Part shown: positions 56,601-64,000 of the stretch, piece after piece
Numbering within the stretch: the stretch's first letter is position 1
Layout: every line of letters starts with the position of its first letter
Source: Chitinophaga fulva
GTDB lineage: Bacteria > Bacteroidota > Bacteroidia > Chitinophagales > Chitinophagaceae
Direction of reading: 5' to 3'
NCBI RefSeq assembly: GCF_012927205.1
Contig: NZ_JABBGC010000001.1
Span: forward strand, 2,604,810 to 2,668,809
DNA: 64,000 nucleotides
Notes under the pieces: model-generated
Databases searched by the model: none
The model's input: only the letters and a program-made list of their open reading frames with translations
Told to the model about the DNA's origin: nothing
Made by a program: the position numbers and the translations under genes

Positions 56601-57270
56601 CCCGCTGGATTTTGAGATTGGCAGCTACAATGCAGGCGGCAACTGGCGCACCGGCTTTGATGCGTTCCTCAGTACGCTTTCTTCGTTGGGCGCGCTCAAT
56701 GTGAGCATTCCGGCGTTGAGCACCGGTTATACACAGGCCGGACTTGCAGGCGCGGTTGATCTCTACTATTCACAATTCATTCAGCCATTCTACCGGCTGT
56801 ATTTTCCATCTGCCATCAACCCGGCCTGGGGACAAGGAACGAATTCCACCCAGTCCAACTTTACACTGGTGGCCGCAGGGAAATACGCCGACCTGCAGAA
56901 TACAAACGTCAACCCTTCCACCACGCCTACCGCTTATTTCCGCGGCAGGACAATAGTGCAGGTCATGATAAAAGTGATGGTGAACGGGGTGGAACGGCTT
57001 GTGCCGGCAGGCGCTACACTGAGTAACCTGCTGGAGCAGTTGAACATGCTGCCGGCGGCCACCTCGGGACTGTTTAATAACCTTCGTGTATACAGGTCCG
57101 TTACAGCAGCCATGACTGATCCTACCGGTTCGGCCTCATCGGGCCCACTGCTGGAATTACGTGTTGACTGGAATGGACTTTCAACGTATGCCATGGGTAA
57201 TGGGCTGAATGCAATGTCAGTACCGTTACTGCCCGGCGACCAGGTATTCACTGATAAAACCGGTTCATGA
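53695..57270 (+). CDS. Giant fibronectin type III-like repeat protein with C-terminal beta-grasp (SLBB-like) domain
   Basis: This is a 1191-residue protein with no signal peptide and no membrane segment, very rich in Ala, Thr, Val and Gly. It consists of repeated beta-sandwich modules of about 90-100 residues resembling FnIII (for example VAAYTINLLQDNVSVATQKL and LSYKVFVYDELNKNVYTG with the typical W…Y pattern). A distinct region at about 770-1080 includes AYVTFLKDVEKPPVGG and PTWINGYGPGAP. The last 110 residues look like an SLBB/beta-grasp domain (VERLVPAGATLSNLLEQLN and NAMSVPLLPGDQVF). The gene overlaps the next by 4 bp (ATGA). The role is unknown; it looks like a scaffold or adhesive component made in the cytoplasm. 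Confidence 0.75.
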   Translation: MATSVIKNLYYASPYSQLPPGVGTAGITLQTDPSQSPTPPTVPNPVLVIRLRMAANPQEIIAVSPTSGPGTNVKIAFVQPKFPLSATDSYMLDVIWVRNGTPQQSIDWDAAITSAPITAAEVSILSASFDGSNVTAVLGYGPSGMGVGAQVNVYSLAFGTYVNVGSMQTQGNTVTVPVNSTGFPAVFFLSAQAAIPSTNTGGAGSFSGPFSLGPATPITAACGIPQAAKTISAAAYNGKTLTLSWALDTVEGCVDPDSSRIQVLANGKVIANYTGGPLSAIIPLEAYGQSGITITVSTVSNNIGSKPVSFNLVTTSPVITNVVANKSSGKVTASVTIPAGLAVQGYLMDGENVLAGPVTAAGNVLTFDYTTAKYNVEGMVGLSVVGNTASADGIITGPRSKPAVLLATTPSLKAANIYTDPASTTKWRIDLTWDRLPDAAENVAAYTINLLQDNVSVATQKLNATSATLSVDKTAIDTSKTQTIQLSATGATGGASPTQTLYAVFAAPTLASLTTTQNQVAATWNAPQIPAGNTMPVGYRLTVIAGGTVIGRGSETTARSSAMALSDIAVPDTGSISVMVGIALGPVVLQPDTSMASGTSATPILKAPAIKQVSADPLTNISTLNWAAVDTATTYTVIFTDGTSHKDIGTTSYPLPQALVTGAQMGYTVQANGAANGVVLTGPPSGLTYIPTSVADISWVRYNGSNVSMEWAAVPDALSYKVFVYDELNKNVYTGTVSQTSASFTITPEPNRVYTAYVQPVTIDGTALRGARGALFSTGIYVSQQPSATAYPYAYIAQAVNALGSATANPPAQVITLYLPELGSTAGALGNVAIESGPFKIEPSGVPSLPYKLTIAGSAAVWTFNTVAIRAQLQQAYVTFLKDVEKPPVGGVPGATGYGIALVQSAIACAMPQTFAEQLYYNFGFSTTTNAGAGYIDLRPGMILRVTASDYVNIPGSVPTWINGYGPGAPLDFEIGSYNAGGNWRTGFDAFLSTLSSLGALNVSIPALSTGYTQAGLAGAVDLYYSQFIQPFYRLYFPSAINPAWGQGTNSTQSNFTLVAAGKYADLQNTNVNPSTTPTAYFRGRTIVQVMIKVMVNGVERLVPAGATLSNLLEQLNMLPAATSGLFNNLRVYRSVTAAMTDPTGSASSGPLLELRVDWNGLSTYAMGNGLNAMSVPLLPGDQVFTDKTGS

Positions 57271-60200
57271 GCGCTCCCGTATTTAACCAGGTAGGCTCAT
57301 TATTGTTATATGAGCTATCTACATTGCCTATAGGCAATGCACCGGATTATTGGGCCGGCTATTTTGCCACCACATCCAGTAATCTTGGTGCAAACGCCAG
57401 CACCACCGCGGTGTGGCAGGATGTGAGCGGCGGGTTCTATTTATTCCTTGATAAAAAGCCCGCTGATTTTGCATTGTTTGTACAGGAACTGGAGCAGTTG
57501 CGCCCCAGCCTGGGGCCTCCCAATGTAGTGCGCTTTGTATGGATCATGAATGCAGACAAACCCTATTTAAGGTGGCAAACCACTTCGGGCCTTGCTGAAC
57601 CAGCAGGCAGTGCACCCGATATAACGTGGACGCTTACACGTACTGTATCATTCCTGTTTGGCGCCTACCAGTTGACCATTGCAGGTTTGAACGCGTTAAC
57701 ATATATCGCCGATGCCAATGGCGGCGGCATACAATTCACCACAGGTGGCAGTCTCGACGGGCCGGAAGGCGGTTATGCATTCGGATCGGCTACTATGAGC
57801 TTCACCGGGCCGGCACTGGGTGCATTTAATAGCGAAATGAATATCCCGCGCCCATCCAATCCTGATTTTGCCGGCGTGTGGAGCGCGTTAAACATTGGGC
57901 TGTTGTATGGAGCAGCACCGACAGAAGAAACAGATCTCCCTGATAGTGACTATACACAAATGGTGTTCATGCCTGTATTCAACAGGCAAAAAGACACGTT
58001 GAACCTGGGACTGCTGTTTGACCCGCTTTATCTGCAGGAGCCAAGCCGCACGGCGTTAAGCCTGTTCCCGCCAGGCGGCAACGCCTCACTTATACTCGAT
58101 AGTTATCTGCGCACCACACGGGGTTACACCATTCAGTTAACACCGTTGGCCGGCAGCGGGGCCATACCGGATGCACGGTTTGTAATAGGAGCATGCCCGG
58201 TGCAAACCGAATCCCCCGATGCAGGATTGCGGTACCACTTCAGTCCTGATGGCGCATTCCAGGTAACGGTAAAACCACCGGAGAATGCGTCCGCCTCCAA
58301 TACCAATACGGTTGTTACAGACCAATTGCTGCTGGGCCTCTCCGGGCTGGAGTATGCCAACCTGGGCAATAGCAACTACATGATAGCGTTCGAAGGCGGC
58401 AAGCCTGCCTACATTCCGCCGCCCGGAAAGAATAAAAACGTGGCGCCCAATGTAGCTGAGGCACTGACAGATGCGGCCACCACATCGCACTTAACGGTGC
58501 TGGCCGTGAACAACCAGGGAACCAGGCCGGTGTATTTTGCGCAGCCGCAACAGGCGCCTGTGTTCTCCAACCGGGAGCAGCGTGCAGACAATGTGCTTGA
58601 TTACAATCCCATACCTGCGTACACACTCTATTATAATGCAGGACAGCGGCCGCCGGTATTTCCTTCCGGTGTTTATGCCGGACTTGCCGGTACAGATGTG
58701 TTAGTGGCATCCGGAATGGAAAATGCCAGTCTTGCCCCTTACCGGAGCTACTGCCTCGGGAAAGATTATGGTACTCCGCCCAACAACGAGATGCCTTCAC
58801 GCCGTATTCGCGCTGTCAACGATCCACTGGGTGTTACACCACAGGGAATGGTGGCGGAGTTGACACCAGACTATAACGACTACGACGGACTGATACTCGG
58901 CAATATGCCTGGCACGGAATATCCCAGGGTAGACCTGAGCGCGGTGCAAGGGAAGTTCAAGCAGGTGCTGCAAAGTAACCAGTTGTTTTTCGTGGCGGCT
59001 AATGTAGATGAGCTGATGATGGGCACTTCGGTACGTTACATGTTAACAGATGGAGAAAAGCCATACCTGCTGGCAATGGGTGTTCCGCAAAACATCATCG
59101 ATGCAGTATACCAAACTTTGGTGGGTAAAACACAACCCTTTGAAACAGAAAAAGATTTTGTGGCATGTATTGGCACTGCGGCCACCGTACAATATCTCCC
59201 TGACTTTTTAAAGATAGCAGGCATCCTGAAAGTAGAAATGGATGGATGGGTATTCCAGCTCTCGCCAAGGTCATGGCGTACCGATGCTGCCAGTCCTACC
59301 ATTATGATCGGTAAGTTCTGCAACCGCACGCTGCTGGACCTCGCCAATGACACCAGCAGCTGGCTCTGGCCGGAAGTGGCGGTGCGTAAGGACAGTACGC
59401 TGGCTGCCACGCAGGCCGTGCTGGTGAACATGTTCAAAGCCGCCGCTGAACCCGATGCCTCCGACGCGCTGAAACTATTTTATAACACGGTGGTAAATGA
59501 TCCGAACTGGAACGGCTTCCTGTTCCTGAATGCGCCGACAGATATTGCTGAAATGCCGGATGAACTGAAGTTTCTTACGGCAGGCATAGACCTCAAACAA
59601 TTTTATGCACATCATATCGGTTTTTCACAAACACCTTTCAGTGTGGAGAATGGTATGCCTAAACTGGAACAAACCGCGGCGTTTGGGTTGATCAACTATA
59701 ACGATCCTGTTGACCTGTATTCCGATGAAACCATTCCATTCGGTTTCAAAACCATGATCCTGCTGGTGCGTTTTGCCAACGCGGCACTGGCTGATTTTTC
59801 CGCTCAGGTGGAACTGATGCTGAACCAAATGCTGGGCACACCGCTCAGCAAACAAATAGCCGCACGAGGCAATAACCTTATCATTGACGGCTCTTACCAG
59901 CGGGTGGGTGGCGCGCCCAGCTATTCATTTGCATTGACAGGCGAGAATGTTTTTCTGTCAAGTGGTGGCTCGGCACTTACTTCCATTGAAGTGCTGTCTG
60001 TGCAACTGGTGAATGGCGGTAACAAGGCCAATCCTACGGAAGTGCTCACCACTTTCATTCTTTCAGGCAACCTGAAGTTTGTGCTGATTGAAGGATTTGA
60101 TCTTTTCTCCTTTGGTCCCGGGGAAGATACCAATGCGAATTACTATCTGCGTTATAGCGGACTAAGCATAGATATGCAGTTCTTAATGACTGCGCCTGGA

Positions 60201-60890
60201 GACCAGACATTTACGGTCCGCGAGGCTAATACAGCTTTTGATATGACGGCCAGCCTAGCCAGGCCATCTTCTTTGATCAATAATTTTCCACTGACCGTTA
60301 GTGCATTGATAGCGAGTCCGGATTTGTCGGAAGAAGGGGATCCGCCCAGTGGACAAACCCCGGAAGACATGGGTTATACGTCTGTTTCAGCGCCCATCGA
60401 TCAAACACCGATGAAGCCTTCGTGGTATGGTCTTGTGTTTACGCTGGACCTGGGAACATTCGGGGCATTGACCGGCAGTGTGAGCTTCAAAATATCCATC
60501 CTGGCCGCCTGGTCGTTGGGTGGGGGAGCGGACGGGATAGCGGTTTATATGGGATTGAAGCTTCCCGGTATTAATGCTATTGCAGGTAGTTTTCCCGTGC
60601 AGGGTGTTTTGAAGATCGGTTTCAGGAATTTTCAGTTTGAAACGTATCAGACCAAGGATAATAAGCTGGGATACTTGTTGCGCCTGCGCAATTTCTCGGT
60701 GTCTGTATTGTTATGGAGTTTCCCGCCGGGAAACAATAACATCATATTGTTCGGCCAGCCGGGGAACCCTAAAGGATCATTGGGCTGGTACGCGGCGTAT
60801 GACAGTGGCACCAATAAAAAACCAAACGCTATTACCGATCCGGTGCAGCGCCGCCTTGAAACCGGCAGACGCACACCGCCAGTGGCATAA
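57267..60890 (+). CDS. Giant leaderless beta-rich protein of unknown function
   Basis: This 1207-residue protein has no signal peptide and is not recognised. It is mostly beta, Gly/Ala/Asn-rich and low in Cys. Its C-terminal 300 residues contain repeated sheet-like segments (FILSGNLKFVLIEGFDLFSF; TGSVSFKISILAAWSLGGGADGIAVYMGL; LGYLLRLRNFSVSVLLWSFPPGNN) and a LGWYAAYD motif, which recalls, weakly, the DUF6603-type proteins I have seen in large bacterial gene clusters. The gene starts inside the last codons of the previous one (ATGA overlap) and lies 18 bp before the hydrolase gene, so it is translationally coupled. No enzymatic motif was found. Confidence 0.7.
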   Translation: MSAPVFNQVGSLLLYELSTLPIGNAPDYWAGYFATTSSNLGANASTTAVWQDVSGGFYLFLDKKPADFALFVQELEQLRPSLGPPNVVRFVWIMNADKPYLRWQTTSGLAEPAGSAPDITWTLTRTVSFLFGAYQLTIAGLNALTYIADANGGGIQFTTGGSLDGPEGGYAFGSATMSFTGPALGAFNSEMNIPRPSNPDFAGVWSALNIGLLYGAAPTEETDLPDSDYTQMVFMPVFNRQKDTLNLGLLFDPLYLQEPSRTALSLFPPGGNASLILDSYLRTTRGYTIQLTPLAGSGAIPDARFVIGACPVQTESPDAGLRYHFSPDGAFQVTVKPPENASASNTNTVVTDQLLLGLSGLEYANLGNSNYMIAFEGGKPAYIPPPGKNKNVAPNVAEALTDAATTSHLTVLAVNNQGTRPVYFAQPQQAPVFSNREQRADNVLDYNPIPAYTLYYNAGQRPPVFPSGVYAGLAGTDVLVASGMENASLAPYRSYCLGKDYGTPPNNEMPSRRIRAVNDPLGVTPQGMVAELTPDYNDYDGLILGNMPGTEYPRVDLSAVQGKFKQVLQSNQLFFVAANVDELMMGTSVRYMLTDGEKPYLLAMGVPQNIIDAVYQTLVGKTQPFETEKDFVACIGTAATVQYLPDFLKIAGILKVEMDGWVFQLSPRSWRTDAASPTIMIGKFCNRTLLDLANDTSSWLWPEVAVRKDSTLAATQAVLVNMFKAAAEPDASDALKLFYNTVVNDPNWNGFLFLNAPTDIAEMPDELKFLTAGIDLKQFYAHHIGFSQTPFSVENGMPKLEQTAAFGLINYNDPVDLYSDETIPFGFKTMILLVRFANAALADFSAQVELMLNQMLGTPLSKQIAARGNNLIIDGSYQRVGGAPSYSFALTGENVFLSSGGSALTSIEVLSVQLVNGGNKANPTEVLTTFILSGNLKFVLIEGFDLFSFGPGEDTNANYYLRYSGLSIDMQFLMTAPGDQTFTVREANTAFDMTASLARPSSLINNFPLTVSALIASPDLSEEGDPPSGQTPEDMGYTSVSAPIDQTPMKPSWYGLVFTLDLGTFGALTGSVSFKISILAAWSLGGGADGIAVYMGLKLPGINAIAGSFPVQGVLKIGFRNFQFETYQTKDNKLGYLLRLRNFSVSVLLWSFPPGNNNIILFGQPGNPKGSLGWYAAYDSGTNKKPNAITDPVQRRLETGRRTPPVA

Positions 60891-60908
60891 CCTCAAAATC
60901 AGTAAAAT

Positions 60909-62417
60909 ATGGCAACAGGATTTATAGTACTGACAGTCGTGGACGTTGGCCAGGGCCAGTGTACCTTCCTGGAAGTGTATGATGACAGTTCGAAAGCCAA
61001 ATTGATCCACACCGTTATGATGGATTGCGGGAGTGACAAAAAAAGCGACGACACGCCTACCAACCTGCAATACATTGCTACCAGGGTGGCGTCGATGGCC
61101 AAACCTGCATTTGATTGTATTATTTTTTCGCACAGCGATAAAGATCATATCAGCCTGACCCAGGATGTACTGGATTTGATCCCGTCCTCAAAGAAACCTG
61201 TTGTCAAAAAGGTGGTCTATGGCGGCGATTATGACCAATATGAAAAATCCTATGTCAATATCCTCGATGATCTTCAGACAAACGGGTATTGCACGAAAAA
61301 GGATATTTTTAGCCCGGGCAGCTATAAAACCAATTATGCCAAAAAGACCGGCAAATTTATAGGTTCGCCGCTGTGGGAGAGCAGTGATAAAGCTGTTAAA
61401 ATATATGCTGTTGTCGCTAATGTATTGTCGAACGATCCGGATTGGGATTCAAATGATGAAGATTTGTGGGGGTCAAAAGCTGAGGAAAAAAACCGAGTGT
61501 CCATCATTTGTGGATTATATTATGCCGGCGTGTCGTATGTTATTTGTGGTGATGCTACCAGTGTGACTATGGCGGTAACCAATCAACTTTTTAAAGGGAC
61601 AACAGTCTTTAATAAGAACGAAATGACCACGCTGCCACACCATGGCAGCAGGGCAACAGCCTATGGCGTGCCCCGGACTAAAGATCCCAGCGCTGCAGCG
61701 GTGAAAGTGGTGGATACATTTGCTAAACTTCTCAAATCAAGGATACTTACTGCCAGCGCTTTTGAAAAGCACAGGCACCCATCTATGATGTTGATGAGTG
61801 CATTCCTGCCTACCCTGAAGGAGCCGTTCCTTCGGGACGCGAGGCTGAAACAAAAAAATACCCACCGGCTGAATGCATACGTGGATATAGATATCGAGAT
61901 AAAGAACAATACCCCTCCCCCAACAAAGAAGAAAAAAACAGGTAAGACAACCGGAGATTTCCTATACCGTGATTCGGTGTGGTCTTTTGATTCTACCACC
62001 TGTACCTTTACCACCAGGTATACTAATCCGTTTCTGGTCTATTCCTATAACCTGGGTAATGACAAATGCGAAGAGTCGGATGGCGTTCACACCAATAAAA
62101 CCACCAAAGTTGCGGAAGTAATTAATCCGCACGCCTGCTGGCAATGGGATGGACTCTCGGATGGCGAGTGTCTTGTAGGGGGATATGCCGATCTTAGCCT
62201 GCCGCTTACAATATTTACAAGCGGCCCTGTGGGTTTGGCCATTCAACCCGGCGGCCCGCTGGAAAGAAGGGCTGTATGGGAATTTGATAAAGATGGAAAT
62301 GAAATTGCCGGAAAAGAAAGCAAACCATCACCAGTGACGGTCAGAACAAAAAACAACCCCGCCCGGCGGCCGGCCACGTCCCCTCTGCAATTTCAACGCC
62401 TGCAACAATTCTATTAA
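60909..62417 (+). CDS. ComEC-like metallo-beta-lactamase-fold hydrolase
   Basis: This is a 502-residue protein with an MBL-fold domain (about 1-260) of the ComEC/Rec2 kind. The first strand VVDVGQGQCTFLEV has the DVGQG signature. The metal motif reads HSDKDH (His75, Asp77, Asp79, His80), with the second His of the canonical HxHxDH replaced by Asp, as in many ComEC-like proteins. Then come VICGDAT and LPHHGS (His244, His245). There is no membrane domain, unlike ComEC, and no signal peptide. The last 240 residues are a Cys/Trp-containing beta domain after a Lys-rich linker. It could be a nuclease, phosphodiesterase or other hydrolase acting with the giant proteins. Confidence 0.82.
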   Translation: MATGFIVLTVVDVGQGQCTFLEVYDDSSKAKLIHTVMMDCGSDKKSDDTPTNLQYIATRVASMAKPAFDCIIFSHSDKDHISLTQDVLDLIPSSKKPVVKKVVYGGDYDQYEKSYVNILDDLQTNGYCTKKDIFSPGSYKTNYAKKTGKFIGSPLWESSDKAVKIYAVVANVLSNDPDWDSNDEDLWGSKAEEKNRVSIICGLYYAGVSYVICGDATSVTMAVTNQLFKGTTVFNKNEMTTLPHHGSRATAYGVPRTKDPSAAAVKVVDTFAKLLKSRILTASAFEKHRHPSMMLMSAFLPTLKEPFLRDARLKQKNTHRLNAYVDIDIEIKNNTPPPTKKKKTGKTTGDFLYRDSVWSFDSTTCTFTTRYTNPFLVYSYNLGNDKCEESDGVHTNKTTKVAEVINPHACWQWDGLSDGECLVGGYADLSLPLTIFTSGPVGLAIQPGGPLERRAVWEFDKDGNEIAGKESKPSPVTVRTKNNPARRPATSPLQFQRLQQFY

Positions 62418-62431
62418 ACCCCGGTTGAACC

Positions 62432-64000
62432 ATGAGCGCTACCAGTGTATATAAGGCCCTAAATGCTGCTATCAGCAATAATTCCATTGACCTGTGGACA
62501 ACAGCCAATAATTCCACCGATCTCTCGGGACTGGTGCCTGTCATGGGTTTGTTTGGCATCAAGTCTAGCTATATTCTTACCAATGTAGAGCTCATCATGT
62601 TGCCCAGTGGTACCAGCGTGCAGTTAACCGGCAGTGGTTCCTTTACCGGCAGCACTGCTTACCCTGTTATTGCTACCATGCGATACGTACAGGAAGGAAA
62701 TGTCTTTTCACTGGCACTCGCAGTAAAGACTGATTGGGTGTTTTCAAATTTCTTCTCGCCACTGCCACCAACTAAAATGCAGGTACCAGCCATTGTGGAA
62801 GGCGTTACCTGGTACGATTCGATACTGACAGATATGAAGGTGGGCTCGGCGGAGTTCTCAGGCGCCAGCGGCGCCACTTCCCTGTCACTTACGGGCTTCC
62901 TGTTACTGCCCGATGAAAATCAGCCTGATAAAAAATATTTGTTGGACAAAACGCCCATGATAGGGCCGTGGCCACTTCGGATATCCGGCACCGTTACTAT
63001 GCCTGATGCTAACCGTACTTACCCGCTGATGGACATCAACGCCACCGGCAGCGCCACCGTGATAGATGCTGCCAGTGAACCGGGCGTACAGGGACCTCAA
63101 CCCATAGCGCTCATCAACCCCGGTCTTAATTTCGTCATAGCCTCGCTCACGCCGCCACAACCTGGTATAACTGCCTTCTCGACGGTATATCTGTATGGAG
63201 ATTTTGCCATCGGTAAAATACAGGGGCGCATCCAAACGATTATCCTTTCTACCAACGATGTATGGAACTTCGTTGTACTGTTTAAAAAAGAAACCGCCTC
63301 ACTGGTGCAGGGACTGGCAGAGCTGGTCGGTATTTTCGGTGTTGACCTGCCCATCCCGATGAACTTCCCCGTGCTGAGTGATTTCTATATAGCGGAAGTG
63401 GATATGGACCTGCTGAACAGCGGCACTGACCAGTTCCCGGTATTTTCGCTGAACGCATTCGGCATGACTATACGGTCAGACAAGACCTGGGACCCGCCTG
63501 TGCCATTTGTGACTATCAGTAAGGTCGGGACCCATTGGGTGTGGACCTGGTCAGAAGTGCTGAACGATAGCGGCGATTATGTAAAAGAGCATGTGGTTAC
63601 CGGCAGCGTGTTCGGTACCATGAACTTTGGATCAAAAGGTTCCACGGTAATAGTAATTCCGCCGTCTCCCTACGATCCCAACAGCCGTAAAGAATTGGTG
63701 GTGCTGGATGATCAAACAGTGTCGTTCGACCTTAACATGTCGCTGCCGAATTTGATCATTAACGGCACGCTGGCAAAAGACAGCTACATTCCCATCGGCA
63801 GTGCATTTGCTTATTTCTTTGGCAGCTCCGGCCCATCTACCGGCCTGCAAAAGATGAATGTGACCAAGCTGAAATTTTCAGCAGACCCGCTGGGCCAGAA
63901 TTATTTCGCTACCGCAGGCATCTTCTTCGGCGATCCCGCACATCCTGATGCGGTACAAGGTTGGGAGATCAATCTTTTTATCGCCACGATACTGGTGGAG
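62432..64000 (+). CDS. Giant leaderless beta-rich protein, C-terminus outside window
   Basis: The frame is open from ATG at 62432 to the window edge, 523 codons with no stop. The start lies 14 bp after the hydrolase stop, so it belongs to the same operon. There is no signal peptide. The sequence is made of many beta segments of similar size (NVELIMLPSGTSVQLTGSGS; VYLYGDFAIGKIQGRIQTI; FGTMNFGSKGSTVIVI; SFDLNMSLPNLIINGTL), with a W-F-S-N-F-F-S motif near residue 105. By texture it resembles the preceding 1207-residue protein, and both may be lipid- or cage-binding beta scaffolds. The family is unknown. Confidence 0.75.
   Translation, partial: MSATSVYKALNAAISNNSIDLWTTANNSTDLSGLVPVMGLFGIKSSYILTNVELIMLPSGTSVQLTGSGSFTGSTAYPVIATMRYVQEGNVFSLALAVKTDWVFSNFFSPLPPTKMQVPAIVEGVTWYDSILTDMKVGSAEFSGASGATSLSLTGFLLLPDENQPDKKYLLDKTPMIGPWPLRISGTVTMPDANRTYPLMDINATGSATVIDAASEPGVQGPQPIALINPGLNFVIASLTPPQPGITAFSTVYLYGDFAIGKIQGRIQTIILSTNDVWNFVVLFKKETASLVQGLAELVGIFGVDLPIPMNFPVLSDFYIAEVDMDLLNSGTDQFPVFSLNAFGMTIRSDKTWDPPVPFVTISKVGTHWVWTWSEVLNDSGDYVKEHVVTGSVFGTMNFGSKGSTVIVIPPSPYDPNSRKELVVLDDQTVSFDLNMSLPNLIINGTLAKDSYIPIGSAFAYFFGSSGPSTGLQKMNVTKLKFSADPLGQNYFATAGIFFGDPAHPDAVQGWEINLFIATILVE

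Noticed and set aside
52030..64000. Canonical toxin complex, contractile injection system or phage tail operon
   Set aside because: No sheath, tube, baseplate or ATPase motif could be read; only texture suggests a link.

Overview
The window looks like chromosomal DNA of a Bacteroidota bacterium of the Chitinophagaceae, most likely Chitinophaga or a close relative. The signs are an iron-type ECF sigma factor with a FecR anti-sigma carrying a DUF4974-like tail, a TonB-dependent receptor with STN and carboxypeptidase-like N-terminal domains, many short-lipobox lipoproteins, the Bacteroidota RHS N-terminal module, AraC regulators with DUF6597-like N-termini, a Bacteroidota-style cobalamin riboswitch, and mostly weak Shine-Dalgarno signals. 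No rRNA, tRNA, CRISPR array, intact IS or phage was seen. The species is inferred, not shown.

Layout. 1-5.6 kb: a tripartite RND efflux operon on the minus strand, running off the left edge. 5.7-9 kb: small hypotheticals, a DUF6624-like lipoprotein and a coiled-coil protein. 9-14.4 kb: an RHS-type surface protein lacking its core and toxin, then a secreted nucleotidyltransferase fused to a ricin-like lectin. 14.4-16.1 kb: a deletion scar joining the front of an ECF sigma gene to the back of a glycoside hydrolase gene. 16.4-17.2 kb: paired REP-like palindromes around a small lanthipeptide-type precursor gene. 17.2-20.3 kb: rifamycin phosphotransferase with its MarR regulator and a palindromic operator. 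20.6-29.7 kb: an Imm70-like gene, an ECF sigma / FecR / TonB receptor / lipoprotein uptake locus, and an AraC regulator. 30-34.2 kb: GNAT, then a lipoprotein / 7TM / histidine kinase / response regulator operon. 34.5-37.4 kb: two P47-like TULIP proteins, divergent from that two-component operon. 37.5-51.9 kb: a flavin monooxygenase, AraC regulators, hydrolases, a cobalamin-riboswitch-controlled propeller lipoprotein (BtuG-like), small orphans, and dxs divergent from a MocR regulator. 52-64 kb: a tight operon of at least five genes encoding very large, leaderless, beta-rich proteins, including one with a Hint (hedgehog/intein) domain and a ComEC-like metallo-beta-lactamase-fold hydrolase; it continues past the right edge.

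The most promising undescribed material is the 52-64 kb giant-protein operon, the P47-like TULIP pair with its candidate two-component control and tandem palindromes, and the secreted nucleotidyltransferase-lectin fusion. The uptake locus, efflux operon, rph-marR unit and dxs are conventional. Family calls come from reading motifs by eye; no database search was run.
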